Assembly: GCA_024275145.1 (NCBI GenBank)
Contig: JAJRZR010000049.1
Coordinates: forward strand, 1-56,030
From: Deltaproteobacteria bacterium
Lineage (GTDB): Bacteria > Desulfobacterota > Dissulfuribacteria > Dissulfuribacterales > QOAL01
Length of the DNA: 56,030 nucleotides
Reading direction: 5' to 3'
Below are positions 7,809 to 15,481 of this stretch, piece after piece. Within the stretch, counting starts at the first letter, position 1. Each line of letters starts with the position of its first letter. The notes under the pieces were generated by a model that searched no databases, was not told the DNA's origin, and was given only the letters and a program-made list of their open reading frames with translations. The position numbers and the translations under genes were made by a program.

Positions 7809-8306
7809 TTGGCCCCAGACCTTGAAATGCCAACCGGGATAGCAAAAACTTCCCACTTCGGACTTTGCTTTTATCTGATTGCCATGGCGATGATCGTTGG
7901 CATATGTTCCGTAGATTTCGTAGATGCGTCTACCGGCTATGATGAAAATACCGAGATCGTGATAAAGGGCAGGGTGGTGGCGGTGAACGCCCGGTCTTTT
8001 TCAGGTCTCAACTGTTTTACACTTGAGTTCAGAAACAGGATGTTCAGGGTCATAACCGCGCCGCCATGGTTTTTGCGGAGGATTGGTTTCAGGTTGAAGC
8101 CAGGCCAGAAATTAAAGGTCAGGGGCTCTAAATTTTTTGGCAGGGATGGTGGTCTCTATATCCTGGCACGATCCTTACAGATAGTGCCAAATGGACGTAA
8201 GATCATTTTCAGGGGCAGGGATTGCAAGCCGCTCTGGCGCAATTCAGGCATAAAGGAGTCGTCTTGTATCAGAATCTTTTACTGCCCGCCTCATCCGAAT
8301 TTTTAA
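7809..8306 (+). CDS. Exported OB-fold-like protein of unknown function
   Basis: I do not recognise a named family. The 165-residue product begins at TTG 7809, chosen because AGGAGG (7795-7800) is eight bases upstream. A hydrophobic segment at about residues 18-35 (FGLCFYLIAMAMIVGIC) looks like a signal peptide or membrane anchor. The remainder is strand-rich, with the pattern IKGRVVAVNARSF ... FTLEFRN ... PPWFLRRIGFRLKPGQKLKVRGSK, which resembles a small OB-fold barrel as in periplasmic YgiW/YdeI-like proteins. Two cysteines occur near the C-terminus. It is followed 72 nt later by the 5-formyl-THF cyclo-ligase gene. Secretion is inferred from the leader; function is unknown. Confidence 0.65.
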   Translation: MAPDLEMPTGIAKTSHFGLCFYLIAMAMIVGICSVDFVDASTGYDENTEIVIKGRVVAVNARSFSGLNCFTLEFRNRMFRVITAPPWFLRRIGFRLKPGQKLKVRGSKFFGRDGGLYILARSLQIVPNGRKIIFRGRDCKPLWRNSGIKESSCIRIFYCPPHPNF

Positions 8307-8378
8307 CCAGGCGAACTTCCCCTCCTGCTTGATATCAATTATCTTCCTTCCCTGAATTTCGATTTTTTTCGACCATCC

Positions 8379-8993
8379 ATGCATACCGATAGCCTGCGAA
8401 AACAGATTCTGAGGAAGAGGAGCTGCCTGAGCGGTTCCCAGAGATCGGGTTTGAGTTCCATCATAATTGGAAGACTCAAACGATTTCTCCGGTTTGTAAC
8501 CAGTAGCAATCCCTTGTTTTACGTATCCTTTAAAAGTGAGGTGGAAACACAGGGCTTGATAAAGGAACGCCTGACAGCAGGGAAAACTGTCCTGGTCCCA
8601 AAAACCGACACCGCCAGGCACCGCCTGGCGGTGTACAGGATCCGTGACTGGTCAAGGGATCTGCGCCCCGGGGCCTATGGGATTCTTGAACCATCAGGCC
8701 CCGGGGTTGAGCAGGTCGATCCATCCATGGTGGATCTCGTACTGGTGCCTGGTAGCGTATTTGATCGCCATGGCGGCCGGTATGGCTATGGTGGTGGATA
8801 TTATGATCGATTTCTATCCGAGGACGCCCCGGGTGCCTTGCGAATTGCTCTGGCCTTTGACCTCCAATTGTTGCCGCATATCGATCTTAAACCCCATGAC
8901 CAGCAAGTTGACGTGATTATTACCGAAAAAGAAACCCTGATTCTGCCAATCCATGGGCCCGGCGGTTTTTCAGGGACGATTCATATTCAATAG
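8379..8993 (+). CDS. 5-formyltetrahydrofolate cyclo-ligase
   Basis: This cytoplasmic ATP-dependent enzyme converts 5-formyl-THF to 5,10-methenyl-THF, returning a dead-end folate to the one-carbon pool. The 204-residue protein has the N-terminal SLRKQILRKRSCLS segment. It also has the diagnostic phosphate/Mg-binding motif VFDRHGGRYGYGGGYYDRFL at about residues 126-145, with DLVLVPG just before it. The length is normal. Symbols fau or ygfA are used in other bacteria. It follows the OB-fold-like gene and could share its transcript. Confidence 0.93.
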   Translation: MHTDSLRKQILRKRSCLSGSQRSGLSSIIIGRLKRFLRFVTSSNPLFYVSFKSEVETQGLIKERLTAGKTVLVPKTDTARHRLAVYRIRDWSRDLRPGAYGILEPSGPGVEQVDPSMVDLVLVPGSVFDRHGGRYGYGGGYYDRFLSEDAPGALRIALAFDLQLLPHIDLKPHDQQVDVIITEKETLILPIHGPGGFSGTIHIQ

Positions 8994-9131
8994 GTCCCCT
9001 GATAGCGCGCAAGGAAGGCACCCTGTTTGTCCTGGCTGGGAACCATTGTTGGCCGGAGAGGGTGTCAGAGACGTGTCCCGCAGTTCGAGTGCCCGCCCCC
9101 GGCGGATGTATTATCCTGTGGGCAGATACCA

Positions 9132-9368
9132 TTAGTTTTTTTTCTGCCTTTCGTAAAGCGGCTTTACCCCGAATTTATGGAGAAGGGCCGCCATTGGACA
9201 GAATCCCGTGAGTGAAAAGACTATCATATTGAAACCTGCCAGTATGGGGAGAATGAACCAGTACTTACTAACAAAGAGACCCAACAGTGTCCCCCCAAGT
9301 ACCACTACCCCTGCAATCATCCAGATTATTCTTTCCAGGTACCACCAATCAGTCCTGCCAAGATACAT
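9132..9368 (-). CDS. Small DUF2892-type inner-membrane protein
   Basis: This 78-residue protein has two hydrophobic segments (about residues 13-31 and 35-56) separated by a short turn. It has the typical sequence of the DUF2892/YgaP transmembrane family, including the loop GFCPMAALLHKFGVK after the second helix. In relatives this unit is found alone or fused to rhodanese domains, and its role is not established. Here there is no rhodanese domain. It lies 179 nt downstream of the K+ channel start-side spacer, and both flanking spacers are non-coding. Confidence 0.82.
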   Translation of the reverse strand: MYLGRTDWWYLERIIWMIAGVVVLGGTLLGLFVSKYWFILPILAGFNMIVFSLTGFCPMAALLHKFGVKPLYERQKKN

Positions 9369-9439
9369 TTTTTTTACCTCGGACTTTCATGTGTTGCCTA
9401 TGCACCCGTTGCCACACACCTTTATGTGACTAAGTTTTT

Positions 9440-9525
9440 TTACCGTAAAAAAATACATCCTGCCCTGGGCCGGATTTTCACACCCTTGGGCTGCGGTGTC
9501 AAAGGTAGGGTCGTATGAAGGTTTT
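9440..9525 (+). repeat. interspersed two-hairpin repeat, copy 2
   Basis: It shares TTACCGTAAAA, CTGGGCCGGATTTTCA and CGTATGAAGGTTTT with the family. The second hairpin is held by G-U pairs (TGCGGT against GTCGTA). Confidence 0.65.
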
Positions 9526-9547
9526 GGTTTTTTGTTGGGGGTGACCA

Positions 9548-10597
9548 TCATGCAACGCATCCTGCCAGACGCCTTACCTTGTCCAGACCCTTCCTCGGGC
9601 CAAGTACTACGATTATATCCCCTGCCCGAAAGAGATAGTCAGGACCCAATGTAAGCATCATCTCACCGCTGCTCTGCTGCACGGCCAGCACAGTCGCCCC
9701 GGTTTTTTCCCTCAGGGCGATCTGCCTGGGGGTGACCGAATCGAGGTCTGAGCCCTCATGGATCTCGATCTGCTCAATGGATAGATCGAAGGCAGAGGAA
9801 TGGACTGCCAGATCCAGGAATTCCGTTACAGTGGGTTTCAGTACGGCAAGGGCCATTCTCCTCGCCCCTATTTCGTAGGGAGAAACGACCCGGTCGGCGC
9901 CTGCCTGTATCATTTTCTTTTCTGCCAGGGGATCATCAGCCCTGGCAAGTATCTGAAGTCCCGGGTTGAGTGCCCTTGCAGTCAGGGTGATATAGACATT
10001 CGCAGCATCCGAATAAAGCACGCAGATGATACTTCTTGCCCTCTTGACGCCGGCCTTCAGCAGGATGTCGTCATGGGTTGCATCACCTGCTACATGGAGC
10101 AGTCCTTCCTGTTCTATTTTTTTTTGTACTTCAGGATCGTTCTCCACTATGACGACCGGAAGGTTCCTGCTCACGATTTCCTTTGCTATGGTCTTGCCTA
10201 TCCTTCCGTAGCCGCAGATAATAAAGTGATGGTAAAGCTTGTCTATCGCCTTTTCCATTTTTCGTCTTCCGAAGTATCCCTTCACATGTCCTTCGATGAT
10301 GGCCTCAGCCATGATGCTCAATGAATAAAAAAACAGACCGACGCCTAATGTGAGCAAGAATATTGTAAAGATCCTGCCCTGGGTGGACAAGGGATGGACC
10401 TCTCCATACCCTACCGTTGTAAGGGATATGGCGGTCATGTAAATGGAATCCAGGCAATCCCAACCCTCTATCGTTTCGTATCCGATGATTCCGGTCAGCC
10501 ACAGCCCACCGATAAGGATCATGACCAGCAGTATCCGCTTATTTGTGATCATCTTTTTCTGCTCGCCACCACTTGCCGTCCTTGGGATGGAAAACAT
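9548..10597 (-). CDS. Two-TM potassium channel with RCK (TrkA-N/TrkA-C) domains
   Basis: This is a 349-residue K+ channel of the MthK/Kch type. Two membrane helices flank a pore loop with the selectivity filter TVGYGE (residues 61-66). A cytoplasmic TrkA-N/RCK domain follows, with the nucleotide-binding fold ICGYGRIGKTIAKEI (about 127-141) and the conserved VENDPE acid at the end of strand 2. A TrkA-C domain (about 265-345) ends the protein. Such channels are gated by nucleotide or divalent-cation binding to the RCK ring. An internal ATG at 10552 is an alternative start that places the first helix closer to the N-terminus. No other potassium gene is nearby. Confidence 0.92.
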   Translation of the reverse strand: MFSIPRTASGGEQKKMITNKRILLVMILIGGLWLTGIIGYETIEGWDCLDSIYMTAISLTTVGYGEVHPLSTQGRIFTIFLLTLGVGLFFYSLSIMAEAIIEGHVKGYFGRRKMEKAIDKLYHHFIICGYGRIGKTIAKEIVSRNLPVVIVENDPEVQKKIEQEGLLHVAGDATHDDILLKAGVKRARSIICVLYSDAANVYITLTARALNPGLQILARADDPLAEKKMIQAGADRVVSPYEIGARRMALAVLKPTVTEFLDLAVHSSAFDLSIEQIEIHEGSDLDSVTPRQIALREKTGATVLAVQQSSGEMMLTLGPDYLFRAGDIIVVLGPRKGLDKVRRLAGCVA

Positions 10598-10681
10598 CCC
10601 TTCAAGGTGGAAGGCTTAACCTGATTGATCCGCAGGTATCGATCCGGACCGGTTCTTATTGCCTGCAATCTGCAGGTGTTC

Positions 10682-12364
10682 TCATAGCCGTATCGCCCTG
10701 GATAACACCTTGCTGAAGCTCGTCAGCCCCAACTCGAAATCCGCCGGAAGGTGTACGTGTATTACCCGCTTGCCGGAAGAACTGAGCGCCTCGAAATCTC
10801 CTACGGCCTGGGCGAATTGAATATGCCAGAAGGATACATCGAAGTCTGGAATCACGGGGAAATCCCTCTTTTTTCTCCTGGTAAATATGAAAAAAGCCGC
10901 TGAAATAGGGCCACCTTTGTGGATTTGCCCGGTTGAGTGAAGATATCTGGGGCCGAATCCAAGGGTCGTGGCACATCCCCTTTCCTGCCTGATAAGATGA
11001 CGCATCTGGCCGATTGTTTCCTCTACGTGTTTCTCATAGGGAAGATAGGGCAGGAAGCCTACGTAGCCCCAACTGGGCAGGATGGCAAAAAGATCACGTA
11101 TGGTCCTGGCAAGTCCCTTCATCGAGGGTGAAAGCAACTTGTTTGGCCTGAAATTGATCTGGCTTTGTGGATCGATCCAGAATTCTATGGGCATCTTCCC
11201 TTCCTTCTTGTAGACCGACAGGACCTCACTGGTTTTTTCCTTTGCCAGGCGTACATCCGGCTCGTCGAAGGCATTTACCCCCATAAAATGGCAGGCAAGC
11301 GCGGTTGCCATCTCCCAGAGGAAAAATTGTCCAGCTAGGGAGTATGGATCATCCAGCTTGATAACGTGGACAGGGAGTTCAGCCTCTATCAATTCCCTTA
11401 CAAAGGCATCGAGGGATTCCTCCTTCGGGGTCTCCTTCAACCTCAGGTACACGAATATCCTTTCCACCCCGTAAAAGCCTGGTATACCTGTAGATTCGCC
11501 AATTATTGGAACAATTCCCCTTGTGTCCTTTCCACTGCTTTCGGCTATCAGTTGCTCCAGCCACAGTCCAAAGTCCTTCACAGGTTCGTCGGCCAATATG
11601 GAGAGCTTGTCCCGGCTTTGAGCGCCGAACTCGCCGAGGTATTCACCCAAGATACATCCGGGGTTTTCAGACCAGGGTACGTCAGGAGAACAATTTTTGA
11701 TCATTTCCTCAGCCCTGTCGAGCATTTTGTCCAGGTCTAAACCGAGTAGGGCCGCTGGGACAAGGCCAAAATAGGATAACGCAGAATATCTGCCCCCAAT
11801 ATCAGGGGGATTGAGGAAGACCTTCAGGAATCCCTTTTCCTTTGCCAACGTCTCCAACGGGCTGCCGGGATCGGTTATGGCAATGAAATGATGCCCGGGG
11901 TCATCCACCCCTTTTTGTACCAGTGGCCAAAAATACTTGAACATGGCGTTGGGTTCGATGGTGGTGCCGGATTTGCTGGCAAAGATGAACAGCGTATTCC
12001 TCCAATTGTTCATTGGGGTTATCTTTTCAATTTCTTCAGGATCCGTTGTATCCAGGACCACGAGATCCGGGAAGCCCTCCTGCGGCCCAAAGATCTTGCC
12101 AAGTACCAGGGGACACAGGCTGGAGCCCCCCATTCCCATCAATATTACCCGTGTTATTCCTCCTTCAACGATTTCGTCGGTAAAATTCTTTAGCTCCTGG
12201 ACCTTGGCCCTCATCTTAGGAACGATATCTAACCAGCCAAGGCGGTTTTTGATACTTTTCTGGACGTCTGGATCTGATGACCAGAGGGAGGGATCTTTTT
12301 GCCAGAAACGCCTGAGCGTATCCTGTTTCTCTTCATCAGACAAACTGGTTGGACGTATTATCAC
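10682..12364 (-). CDS. pgi: Glucose-6-phosphate isomerase
   Basis: This enzyme interconverts glucose-6-phosphate and fructose-6-phosphate. The 560-residue protein is of the long bacterial type related to the C-terminal half of Tal-Pgi fusions. The sugar-phosphate isomerase segments are visible as LMGMGGSSLCP (about 75-85) and FASKSGTTIEP (about 129-139). The C-terminal region contains LGFGPRYLHSTGQIHKGG, with the conserved His and Lys. The start is GTG, with AGGAGG seven bases upstream. A short open frame ends across this start (GTGA overlap) but looks non-coding. No transaldolase domain is attached. Confidence 0.92.
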   Translation of the reverse strand: MIIRPTSLSDEEKQDTLRRFWQKDPSLWSSDPDVQKSIKNRLGWLDIVPKMRAKVQELKNFTDEIVEGGITRVILMGMGGSSLCPLVLGKIFGPQEGFPDLVVLDTTDPEEIEKITPMNNWRNTLFIFASKSGTTIEPNAMFKYFWPLVQKGVDDPGHHFIAITDPGSPLETLAKEKGFLKVFLNPPDIGGRYSALSYFGLVPAALLGLDLDKMLDRAEEMIKNCSPDVPWSENPGCILGEYLGEFGAQSRDKLSILADEPVKDFGLWLEQLIAESSGKDTRGIVPIIGESTGIPGFYGVERIFVYLRLKETPKEESLDAFVRELIEAELPVHVIKLDDPYSLAGQFFLWEMATALACHFMGVNAFDEPDVRLAKEKTSEVLSVYKKEGKMPIEFWIDPQSQINFRPNKLLSPSMKGLARTIRDLFAILPSWGYVGFLPYLPYEKHVEETIGQMRHLIRQERGCATTLGFGPRYLHSTGQIHKGGPISAAFFIFTRRKKRDFPVIPDFDVSFWHIQFAQAVGDFEALSSSGKRVIHVHLPADFELGLTSFSKVLSRAIRL

Positions 12365-12782
12365 TTCCGGACCTCCTGTTGTAAAAGATTTGGCCCCAGG
12401 GCCTTTTGAGCCCCCTGGAAATCTCTACCCTTTTGTCCGATAATCGCATAACCTGTTTGCGAAAATGCCTGCTTACGTCTCTTAAGGTGTGTTTTTTGCT
12501 TTTTCGACACCAGGTCTTCAAACAAAATGGCCGGTTTCCCGAGGTCTCCTTTTGTTTCAGCTCTAAATGGGGCCATTGCCTTTTCCCCTATCTCTCTCTT
12601 GAATCCCGTGGATTTTTGCTCGATAACTGAAGTGATTGAATTTAAGTCAAAGAATCAGCGGTCGCAATTGTTATTTTGAGGCAGAATGGTTTTTTCCATA
12701 CCGCCTGAATATTTGCCAGGTGCCTGGATATAGTCCCCGGTCACAACGTATACCTGACGAGGCAGTCGGGCAAACAGGGATG
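12365..12782. other. gene-free spacer upstream of pgi
   Basis: I see no convincing gene. A basic 71-codon frame on the minus strand overlaps the pgi start codon but has no family resemblance and no clear ribosome binding site. This spacer leads into a cluster of three interspersed-repeat copies. Confidence 0.5.
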
Positions 12783-12869
12783 TTACCTGAAAGATGCATC
12801 TTGTCCTGGAAGCATGTTTCAATGTCCTGAGGCGCGGCCAGCAGGTATGCGGCTACATGAAAGTTTAGA
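12783..12869 (+). repeat. interspersed two-hairpin repeat, copy 3
   Basis: The first hairpin pairs TGAAAGATGC with GCATGTTTCA, one mismatch. The copy ends in the family tail ACATGAAAGTTTA. It is the first of three successive copies here. Confidence 0.65.
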
Positions 12870-12935
12870 GTGGATTTTTTTTCAAAAGTTTATATCTTAT
12901 TGATAGTTCGTAACCACTTACGGGATAAGGCCTGT

Positions 12936-13014
12936 TTGCCTACCGCGAAAATGCTCCTTCAAGCAGTAGCGTATCTCTATGTCCTAGGTGCACGGTACGG
13001 GTCACATGGAGGTC
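12936..13014 (+). repeat. interspersed two-hairpin repeat, copy 4 (degraded)
   Basis: It shares CTACCGCGAAAATGC, a degraded central arm (GTATCTCTATGTCCTAGGTGC) and the tail GGGTCACATGGAGG. Hairpin pairing is partly lost. Confidence 0.5.
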
Positions 13015-13034
13015 CAGATGACTCGAACGAACGG

Positions 13035-13105
13035 TACTGTACAAGCGCCGGCCATGTTCTCATGCCTTGGTATCTATAGGGACGCCTGTGGATATGAGGG
13101 GGAAT
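13035..13105 (+). repeat. interspersed two-hairpin repeat, copy 5 (partial)
   Basis: Only the 3' half is recognisable: GGCCATGTTCTCATGCCTTGG and the tail GGATATGAGGGGGA. It abuts the PEBP-like gene. Confidence 0.4.
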
Positions 13106-13116
13106 GAAGCCATTTC

Positions 13117-13740
13117 ATGGCGGATCATACCTGCTCGGGTTTAAGAATGCGAATATCAGGGGAAAGATCCATTTTTTACTTAAGGTTGGGTCATCGTGCA
13201 TGCCTTGTTTGTGCCGTCTTGATCTTATCCTTTCTTTTTGCCGCGGCCTCCCAGGCCGTCAAGGGGGGTAAAATGAAGTTATCGTCTCCTGCTTTTCCTG
13301 ATGGGGGAGCGATCCCTGTAATTTTTACGAGACCGGCTGTTGGCGGGCGCGATATATCGCCACCGCTTGAGTGGTCGGGTCTTCCAAAGGGCACAAGGTC
13401 CATTGCCCTCAGTGTCGTGGATCCGCACCCCGTTGCCAGGAATTGGGTACACTGGTTGGTCATAAATATACCGCCGCAGGTTACGGGGTTGACGGAGGGG
13501 GCATCCAGGACCGCAATGCCCGCAGGGGCCAAGGAATTGGTTAACTCCTTCGGCTACACGGGTTACGGGGGGCCGCAGCCACCAGGTGGTACTGGGGAAC
13601 ATCCCTATGTTTTTACCCTTTATGCCCTGGATACCGATGAACTGGATCTGCCTGACAGGAGCAGTCTTGAAGGGTTCCTGGCAGCCATATCCCCCCATGT
13701 CATCGGGGAGGCACGGATTACAGGGTATTTTGGGCGCTAG
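13117..13740 (+). CDS. Exported PEBP/YbhB-YbcL family protein
   Basis: This phosphatidylethanolamine-binding-protein-like (Raf kinase inhibitor-like) protein has 207 residues from the first ATG. An internal ATG at 13147 gives a more compact signal peptide. A hydrophobic stretch ACLVCAVLILSFLFAAASQA at about residues 28-47 looks like a signal sequence ending at A-x-A. The mature part carries the family hallmarks ISPPLEWSGLPKGTRSIAL, DPHPVARNWVHWLV and GYGGPQPPGGTGEHPY. The ligand and role of bacterial members are mostly unknown. A repeat copy ends just upstream. Confidence 0.88.
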   Translation: MADHTCSGLRMRISGERSIFYLRLGHRACLVCAVLILSFLFAAASQAVKGGKMKLSSPAFPDGGAIPVIFTRPAVGGRDISPPLEWSGLPKGTRSIALSVVDPHPVARNWVHWLVINIPPQVTGLTEGASRTAMPAGAKELVNSFGYTGYGGPQPPGGTGEHPYVFTLYALDTDELDLPDRSSLEGFLAAISPHVIGEARITGYFGR

Positions 13741-13788
13741 CCGTACCATGTTAATGTTTCCCCCACGCATGAGATGCATATTTTCATG

Positions 13789-13874
13789 TTACTGTGAAAA
13801 TGCATTCTTCATCAGGGCCGTATTTTCATGTCCTGGGGTGCCTGTAGGTTGGGCCGGGCAGGCATGAAAGTTTA
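13789..13874 (+). repeat. interspersed two-hairpin repeat, copy 6
   Basis: This is a well-preserved copy. Hairpin 1 pairs TGAAAATGC with GTATTTTCA (one G-U pair). Hairpin 2 pairs TGCCTG (13839-13844) with CAGGCA (13859-13864). The tail is GGCATGAAAGTTTA. Confidence 0.75.
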
Positions 13875-13939
13875 GTAGGGCCATGGGTTACAAGCCGAAT
13901 CCAGAGTTGGATTGAATAGTTGCTGTAGAGAGAGTTTAT

Positions 13940-14236
13940 ATGGTTGAATTTACAAGGAATAAACGGTGTGGACAGACCAGCTCAAAGACCGTTGGATCCG
14001 TGTCTATCCGAAGGGCCGGCAACCGCATAGTATGCCCCAGATGTGGAAATGATTGGCATTTTTATGAAATAGCCGAGGATGTCACCCTTACCACCAAGTA
14101 TGTGCAGAATGCCGATGGAAGTTTCACCCCACAGTTTGACGATTCCAGGATTCTGGGAGAGGTCAAGTTCTTTTGCGGAGAATGTAAGGCGGACCTTACC
14201 AGGTTCCATAACCGGTTTGTGGAGATGCTTTTTTGA
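13940..14236 (+). CDS. Small zinc-ribbon protein paired with an ATP-grasp enzyme
   Basis: This 98-residue protein is not a named family to me. Two CxxC knuckles, VCPRCGNDW (about residues 31-39) and FCGECKADL (about 77-85), would bind one zinc ion. Between them lies a strand-rich, acidic segment (DVTLTTKYVQNADGSFTP). It ends in a short tail, HNRFVEMLF. The stop codon overlaps the TTG start of the ATP-grasp gene (TTGA), so the two are translationally coupled. The pairing recalls the zinc-ribbon carrier LysW with the RimK-like ligase LysX. The LysW-type C-terminal EDWGE is absent, so the carrier idea is inference. The start has GAGAGAG upstream. Confidence 0.75.
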   Translation: MVEFTRNKRCGQTSSKTVGSVSIRRAGNRIVCPRCGNDWHFYEIAEDVTLTTKYVQNADGSFTPQFDDSRILGEVKFFCGECKADLTRFHNRFVEMLF

Positions 14237-15003
14237 CCGATTCGACGCCTCCTGTTGTAATTCGGGACAATAAAACCCTTAGACAACATTTTGACGAACT
14301 TGGCCAGGATAGCATTATAGTGGGGCTCTTGAACATCAAGCCCGTTGAGGAGTCCCTTTTCCTGGACCTGGTTGAAAGGGGGGTGAAGATTTTTCCACCG
14401 GCCATCAGCCAGGTGCTCAGCAGGTCCAAATGTCTTCAAGCGGTAGCCTTCAGGAAATGGATGATCCCCCTCACCACGGTTATAACGGTCCAGCGTGATT
14501 TGATACATGCGGTTGGCCGGTACGGTGCTGCAAACATCGGTTCTGTCATAACGAAACAGGACAGGAAGAATTGTGGGCTGGGGATAAATCTCTGGCCTTC
14601 AGTGGAGGATGTATTCAATCAGGTATGCTTTGGCAAGCTTGATTACCCGTTTGTCCTGCAGCCCTTTGTGCCAGATGCAAAGGATGTAAGGGTCATAGTG
14701 ATTGGAGATTATCAAGAGGCCTATTGGCGCAGCAGTTCCGTTTCATTTCGCAACAATCTCCATTTTGGTGGTAGAAGCGCTGTCTATACCCTCAACGGCT
14801 ACGAGAAGTCCTTATGCGCTGCGGTCATGGACAGGGGCAGGTTCCCCTATGCACATATAGACCTCTTGATGTGCCCTTCCGGAGAGATCTATCTGTCGGA
14901 AATAAACCTGAGGGGAGGGCTAAAGGGCGCCACGATCAATGGCAGGGAATACAGGAAAAGGATCAAGGCCCTCGAGGAGGATTTCCTGAGAGGGTCAGTT
15001 TAG
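14233..15003 (+). CDS. RimK-like ATP-grasp ligase
   Basis: This 256-residue protein of the RimK/LysX-like ATP-grasp superfamily would join a carboxylate to an amine through an acyl-phosphate. Visible features are the central strand VLQPFVPDAKDVRVIVIGD (about 138-156), with the Asp-x-Arg typical of RimK, and a C-terminal Mg-ligand region IYLSEINLRGGLKG (about 217-230). The N-terminal pre-ATP-grasp region (residues 1-75) is short. It starts at TTG overlapping the stop of the zinc-ribbon gene. The substrate is unknown. An amino acid or small peptide, perhaps added to the neighbouring zinc-ribbon protein, fits the context. A tRNA gene follows 109 nt downstream. Confidence 0.8.
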   Translation: MTDSTPPVVIRDNKTLRQHFDELGQDSIIVGLLNIKPVEESLFLDLVERGVKIFPPAISQVLSRSKCLQAVAFRKWMIPLTTVITVQRDLIHAVGRYGAANIGSVITKQDRKNCGLGINLWPSVEDVFNQVCFGKLDYPFVLQPFVPDAKDVRVIVIGDYQEAYWRSSSVSFRNNLHFGGRSAVYTLNGYEKSLCAAVMDRGRFPYAHIDLLMCPSGEIYLSEINLRGGLKGATINGREYRKRIKALEEDFLRGSV

Positions 15004-15068
15004 GTGCGCCCTTTGAATTGTATCTTAACCATTCATGCTGTGGTTTTTGGTTTGGCATTACGTTTTTC

Positions 15069-15097
15069 TTGACAATATCTAAGGTTTGAATTTATTT
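15069..15097 (+). promoter_or_regulatory. sigma-70 promoter of the tRNA gene
   Basis: A perfect -35 TTGACA (15069-15074) is followed after 17 nt by a -10-like TTATTT (15092-15097). The predicted start lies about 9 nt before the tRNA. Confidence 0.6.
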
Positions 15098-15112
15098 ATT
15101 GGTCTCGTTTCA

Positions 15113-15186
15113 GGGCCCATAGCTCAGTTGGTCAGAGCCACCGGCTCATAACCGGTTGGTCCCAGGTTCGAATCCTGGTGGGCCCA
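15113..15186 (+). tRNA. tRNA with CAT anticodon (tRNA-Met, elongator-like)
   Basis: This is a complete 74-nt cloverleaf. The acceptor stem GGGCCCA/TGGGCCC is followed by discriminator A, the D stem is GCTC/GAGC, and the anticodon arm is ACCGG-CTCATAA-CCGGT. The T arm is CCAGG-TTCGAAT-CCTGG. CCA is not encoded. A CAT anticodon could also be tRNA-Ile2 modified with lysidine. The lack of a C1-A72 mismatch excludes the initiator. Elongator Met is favoured but not proven. Confidence 0.95.
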
Positions 15187-15302
15187 ATACTTAAACGATA
15201 TCTACTGCGGTGCAGCCGCTGTTTAAAGCAATGGTTAAAACATTTTTGTCGCCGAACGGGAACAAGAATTGGCTGCGTTTGGCATGCAGGGAATATTTCC
15301 TG

Positions 15303-15335
15303 AAAAGGTGCAACAGATATATGTTGCACCTTTTT
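15303..15335 (+). terminator. intrinsic terminator between tRNA and nif3
   Basis: A 12-bp stem AAAAGGTGCAAC/GTTGCACCTTTT with an 8-nt loop is followed by T residues. It probably ends the tRNA transcript. It lies upstream of the chosen nif3 start and argues against a longer coding frame. Confidence 0.75.
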
Positions 15336-15481
15336 GGTTTGCCCGGCATGGCGGACGGTTACAGTATTGCCCAGCTAGGTGTCACCTGACCAGGATCGAA
15401 TCGTATACCGTTTCTTGTGTGTGGTTGTTCATCCATGGATCGGCACTGGCTTCGGTCCTTGCTGATATCAATATTACTAAG

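Noticed and set aside
12361-12576. 71-codon basic frame overlapping the pgi start by GTGA
   Set aside because: The overlap could suggest coupling, but there is no clear ribosome binding site or family resemblance. The pgi start has its own AGGAGG.
15269-15481. N-terminal extension of the Nif3-like protein
   Set aside because: It would translate through the intrinsic terminator at 15303-15335 and adds 71 residues unlike the family.
15113-15481. tRNA 3' end as an integration site for a mobile element
   Set aside because: No integrase, no repeated tRNA 3' fragment and no foreign-looking gene block follow; the next genes are core nif3, zinc ribbon and rnpB.
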